Virus record (IMG/VR): IMGVR_UViG_3300035691_000048
Location: 1 to 20,191 of that record
Reading direction: 5' to 3' (one strand)
From: a virus
DNA: 20,191 nt
Made by a program: the position numbers and the translations under genes
Shown here: piece by piece, positions 17,921 through 20,191 of the stretch
Layout of the letters: each line of letters opens with the position of its first letter
How positions within the stretch are numbered: position 1 is the first letter of the stretch
The notes under the pieces: model-generated
Told to the model about the DNA's origin: nothing
Seen by the model: the letters and a program-made list of their open reading frames with translations, nothing else
Database searches by the model: none

Positions 17921-19204
17921 ATGACCCAGTCGGTCAAGGAGTACTTCGAGTCCGAGGTGAAGCGTCTCGTAGAAGAGGCACGTGAGGTTACCGCCAAGGC
18001 GGCAACCGAGAATCGCGCGCTGTCTTCCGAGGAGCGCCAGATGGTCGAGGGTAAGATCACCGAGACCAACGCTCTGAAGAGCCGCATCACTGAGATCGAA
18101 GACAACGATCGCCTCGTAGCAGCGATCGAGAACGCCTCATCGGTAGCCCAGGCTGAGAAGACCGCGGCTCCCGAGGACGCTAACTCGGTCGGCGAGGCAT
18201 TCACCCGCTCGGAGGGCTACAAGGGCCTCATCTCGCGCGGCCTCACCGGAGGCGCGTGGACGAGCGGTCCCGTCGAGATCAACCTGAAGGCCGCAGCCCG
18301 TACCCTCGGACTGAAGCTGACGGACGTCGACGGCAACACCGTAGAGTCGATCACGGGCGCGGGCAACACTCTGCCGCTCAACCCTCAGATCGCTCGCGGC
18401 GTAGTTCCGCTCGTGGAGCAGAAGCCCACGATCGCGGACCTGTTCGCACAGGGTACGGCCACGGCCAACTCTCTCGTGTACCTCGAGGAGACCACGGTCA
18501 CCCCAGGCGTCCTGAACAAGGCCTACACGGTCTCGGGTGGAGCTAGCTCCTCCGCAGCCGTGCTGACCTCAGAGGGCGTCGCCAAGCCGGCAGCGTACAT
18601 CGACTTCACGAAGCGCACAGCTAACGTGGAGAAGTTGGCCGCGTTCCTTCCCATCTCCGAGGAGATGCTCGAGGACGAGCCGCAGATCTCCAGCTACATC
18701 AACAACCGCCTGTCGGTCTTCGTTCGCGAGGCCGAGGAGCGTCGTCTGTTGACTAAGCTGCTTCAGACTGCGATCGGTACCGCCGGCTACACCGAGATCG
18801 GTGGATCCAACATCTTCGACGCCGTGATGTCAGGCATCACCTTCGTGCGCGTTGAGGGTGGCATGGAGCCAGACGCTCTCTTGATCAGCCCGCTGGACTT
18901 CGCCAAGATGTCAGTGACGAAGAACAGCTACGGGTACTTCAGCGGCGGGCCGTACGCGGCTCCGGCGCAGAGCCCGTGGGGCCTGACCTCGGTCGTTACG
19001 GCCGCTGTCGCTGACGGTTCTCCGTTGGTCGGCGCGTTCCGTGAGGGCGCACAGGTCTGGCGCAAGGGTGGTCTGACGGTGGAGTCTTCGAACTCCCACC
19101 AGGACTACTTCCGCAAGAACTTGGTCGCCCTGCGCGCCGAGGAGCGGATCGCCCTGACGGTCTACCGTCCGAGCGCCTTCCAGCAGCTGTTCACCACCAG
19201 CTGA
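17921..19204 (+). CDS. Major capsid protein (HK97 fold)
   Basis: The ATG at 17921 follows aaaggaaacgaagctc and gives 427 residues. Residues 1-75 form a charged helical region, like the delta domain of HK97 that is removed by the prohead protease. The body contains the usual capsid order: a loop-rich segment, LPLNPQIARGVVPLVEQKPTIADLF, YLEETTVT, KRTANVEKLAAFLPISEEML, then FVREAEERRLLTKLL and MEPDALLISPLDFAKM. It forms the shell around the packaged DNA and is expected to be the most abundant virion protein. A strong hairpin directly downstream supports separate control of its transcript. Confidence 0.9.
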   Translation: MTQSVKEYFESEVKRLVEEAREVTAKAATENRALSSEERQMVEGKITETNALKSRITEIEDNDRLVAAIENASSVAQAEKTAAPEDANSVGEAFTRSEGYKGLISRGLTGGAWTSGPVEINLKAAARTLGLKLTDVDGNTVESITGAGNTLPLNPQIARGVVPLVEQKPTIADLFAQGTATANSLVYLEETTVTPGVLNKAYTVSGGASSSAAVLTSEGVAKPAAYIDFTKRTANVEKLAAFLPISEEMLEDEPQISSYINNRLSVFVREAEERRLLTKLLQTAIGTAGYTEIGGSNIFDAVMSGITFVRVEGGMEPDALLISPLDFAKMSVTKNSYGYFSGGPYAAPAQSPWGLTSVVTAAVADGSPLVGAFREGAQVWRKGGLTVESSNSHQDYFRKNLVALRAEERIALTVYRPSAFQQLFTTS

Positions 19205-19208
19205 TCCA

Positions 19209-19268
19209 GTTGGACTCTGGTTCGAGCCCCGTCTTTCCCCGGGGCTCGAGCCGGGAAAGGTGTCCAAC
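19209..19268 (+). terminator. Large hairpin after the capsid gene
   Basis: GGTTCGAGCCCCG (19219-19231) pairs over 13 bases (one wobble) with CGGGGCTCGAGCC (19240-19252), and GTTGGAC (19209-19215) with GTCCAAC (19262-19268) closes an outer stem. CTTTCCC (19233-19239) can instead pair with GGGAAAG (19253-19259). There is no T-run. The position after the capsid gene fits a factor-assisted terminator or an mRNA-stabilising end. Confidence 0.6.
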
Positions 19269-19295
19269 CCGTAACGAACGCCCAAAGGAGGAGAC

Positions 19296-20191
19296 TTGCG
19301 GGCACTCATTACAGGCATCAACGGCCAGGACGGCTCGTACCTCGCCGACTATCTGCTCGATCGAGGATACGAGGTCCACGGCACGATCCGCCGCTCCTCG
19401 ACTCCGAACCTACAGAGGATCGAGCACCTTCGAGATCGCGTCACGCTGTACTTCGCTGACCTGACCGACCCCTCGAGCCTTCACCGAGCGGTCGCCCAGG
19501 CGCAGCCCGATCACGTCTACAACCTCGCCGCGATGTCCGACGTGCGCGTCAGCTTCGACACGCCGATGTACGCCGCACAGGCCGACGCGGTGGGTGCCCT
19601 CGGGATCCTCGAGGCAGTTCGGTTGGAACGCCCCGAGGCCCGAGTGTACCAGGCCGGCTCCTCAGAGATGTTCGGGATGAACCCCGACGTTCCCTGCAAC
19701 GAAGACAGCCGCTTCTACCCCGGCTCACCCTACGCAGCCGCGAAGGTCATGGCGTATCACTGCGCCATCAACTACCGTGAGGCGTTCGGGATGTTCGTGT
19801 CGAACGGCGTCCTGTTCAACCACGAGTCGGAGCGGCGCGGAGTCGAGTTCGTCACGCGCAAGATCACGCGCTACATCGGAGCCCTCAAGCGGGGTGAGAC
19901 GACTCGCCTGCTCGAGCTCGGTGCGCTGACGCCGTCACGCGACTGGGGCTACGCCCCGGACTACGTGCAGGCGATGGTCCTCATGCTCGAGGCCGATCAA
20001 CCCGACGACTACGTCGTCGCCACGGGCGAGACTCACTCAGTGTTCGAGTTCGTCTCCGCAGCCTTCGAGCACGCCGAACTGGACTGGTCTGAGCACGTCG
20101 TCTCGAATCAGTACGAGCTCTTGCGTCCGACTGACCCGCCGGTGCTACTCGGAAACCCGTTCAAGATCCAGACGTACCTCGGCTGGAAGCC
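19296..20191 (+). CDS. gmd: GDP-mannose 4,6-dehydratase (partial, runs off the window)
   Basis: The TTG at 19296 follows the strong site aaaggaggagac. The 298 residues present show a short-chain dehydrogenase with the GMD pattern: ALITGINGQDGSYLADYLL with the NADP loop at 7-13, IRRSST, LYFADLTDPSSL, VYNLAAMSDVRVSF, AGSSEMFG at 120-127 with the catalytic Ser and Glu, and YAAAK at 146-150 with the Tyr/Lys pair. It then has LFNHESERRG, VTRKIT and RDWGYAPDYVQAM, typical of GMD substrate binding. The enzyme converts GDP-mannose to GDP-4-keto-6-deoxymannose, the precursor of GDP-fucose, -rhamnose and related sugars. The C-terminus is outside the window. Confidence 0.9.
   Translation, partial: MRALITGINGQDGSYLADYLLDRGYEVHGTIRRSSTPNLQRIEHLRDRVTLYFADLTDPSSLHRAVAQAQPDHVYNLAAMSDVRVSFDTPMYAAQADAVGALGILEAVRLERPEARVYQAGSSEMFGMNPDVPCNEDSRFYPGSPYAAAKVMAYHCAINYREAFGMFVSNGVLFNHESERRGVEFVTRKITRYIGALKRGETTRLLELGALTPSRDWGYAPDYVQAMVLMLEADQPDDYVVATGETHSVFEFVSAAFEHAELDWSEHVVSNQYELLRPTDPPVLLGNPFKIQTYLGWK

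Noticed and set aside
1-20191. CRISPR array or insertion sequence
   Set aside because: I saw no regularly spaced direct repeats and no transposase; the repeated motifs in 4951-10899 are the shared T arms of tRNAs.

Overview
The window looks like part of the genome of a tailed double-stranded DNA phage (Caudoviricetes, HK97-type capsid) of a high-GC host, most likely an actinomycete. The reasons are the packed one-strand layout, the many ATGA/GTGA/TGATG start-stop overlaps, GTG and TTG starts, GC-rich codons, and a recognisable terminase, portal, prohead protease and major capsid series. Every gene I accept is on the + strand. All tRNA folds and protein calls were made by eye from the sequence.

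Region 1 (1-4865) is a run of small, tightly coupled genes. It has an exported small protein, an endolysin (peptidoglycan-binding domain plus lysozyme-like domain) and two single-span membrane proteins with coiled-coil or extended tails (a probable lysis cassette). It also has an HNH endonuclease, several very small proteins (three with CxxC or Cys/His clusters), a multi-span membrane protein and a papain-like cysteine peptidase with its catalytic residues intact.

Region 2 (about 4868-10899) is a tRNA array. I can fold 28 tRNA genes plus one tRNA relic, and together the anticodons cover all 20 amino acids: Met, Ala, Arg x3, Tyr, Leu x2, Ile, Ser x2, Asp, Cys, Phe, Thr x3, Lys, Gly x2, Glu x2, Pro, Val, Gln, Trp, Asn, His. 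Several are unorthodox: Cys and His with long variable arms, a Leu-anticodon tRNA with a short variable loop, and C33 in two anticodon loops. Strong non-tRNA hairpins sit between the tRNAs, including a perfect 22-bp inverted repeat. Protein genes are interspersed: a methyltransferase, two related A/T-richer HNH endonucleases, a secreted phosphoesterase, a small winged-helix-like protein and small basic proteins. Three of these protein genes run into the 5' part of the next tRNA and take their TAG stop from it. Encoded CCA ends occur only where the next element begins exactly one base later.

Region 3 (10925-20191) holds a putative glycosyltransferase, a small exported protein and the packaging/head module: small terminase, a small zinc protein, large terminase, portal, a small ORF with an atypical start, prohead protease with scaffold-like tail, and major capsid protein. 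A large hairpin follows, then the start of a GDP-mannose 4,6-dehydratase cut off by the window end.

Reading them together: the terminase loads DNA through the portal into a shell built from the capsid protein and matured by the protease. The lysis genes release the particles. The tRNA array would support translation of phage genes, perhaps after host tRNAs are damaged. The dehydratase and glycosyltransferase suggest that a GDP-sugar is made and used, possibly to decorate the virion.
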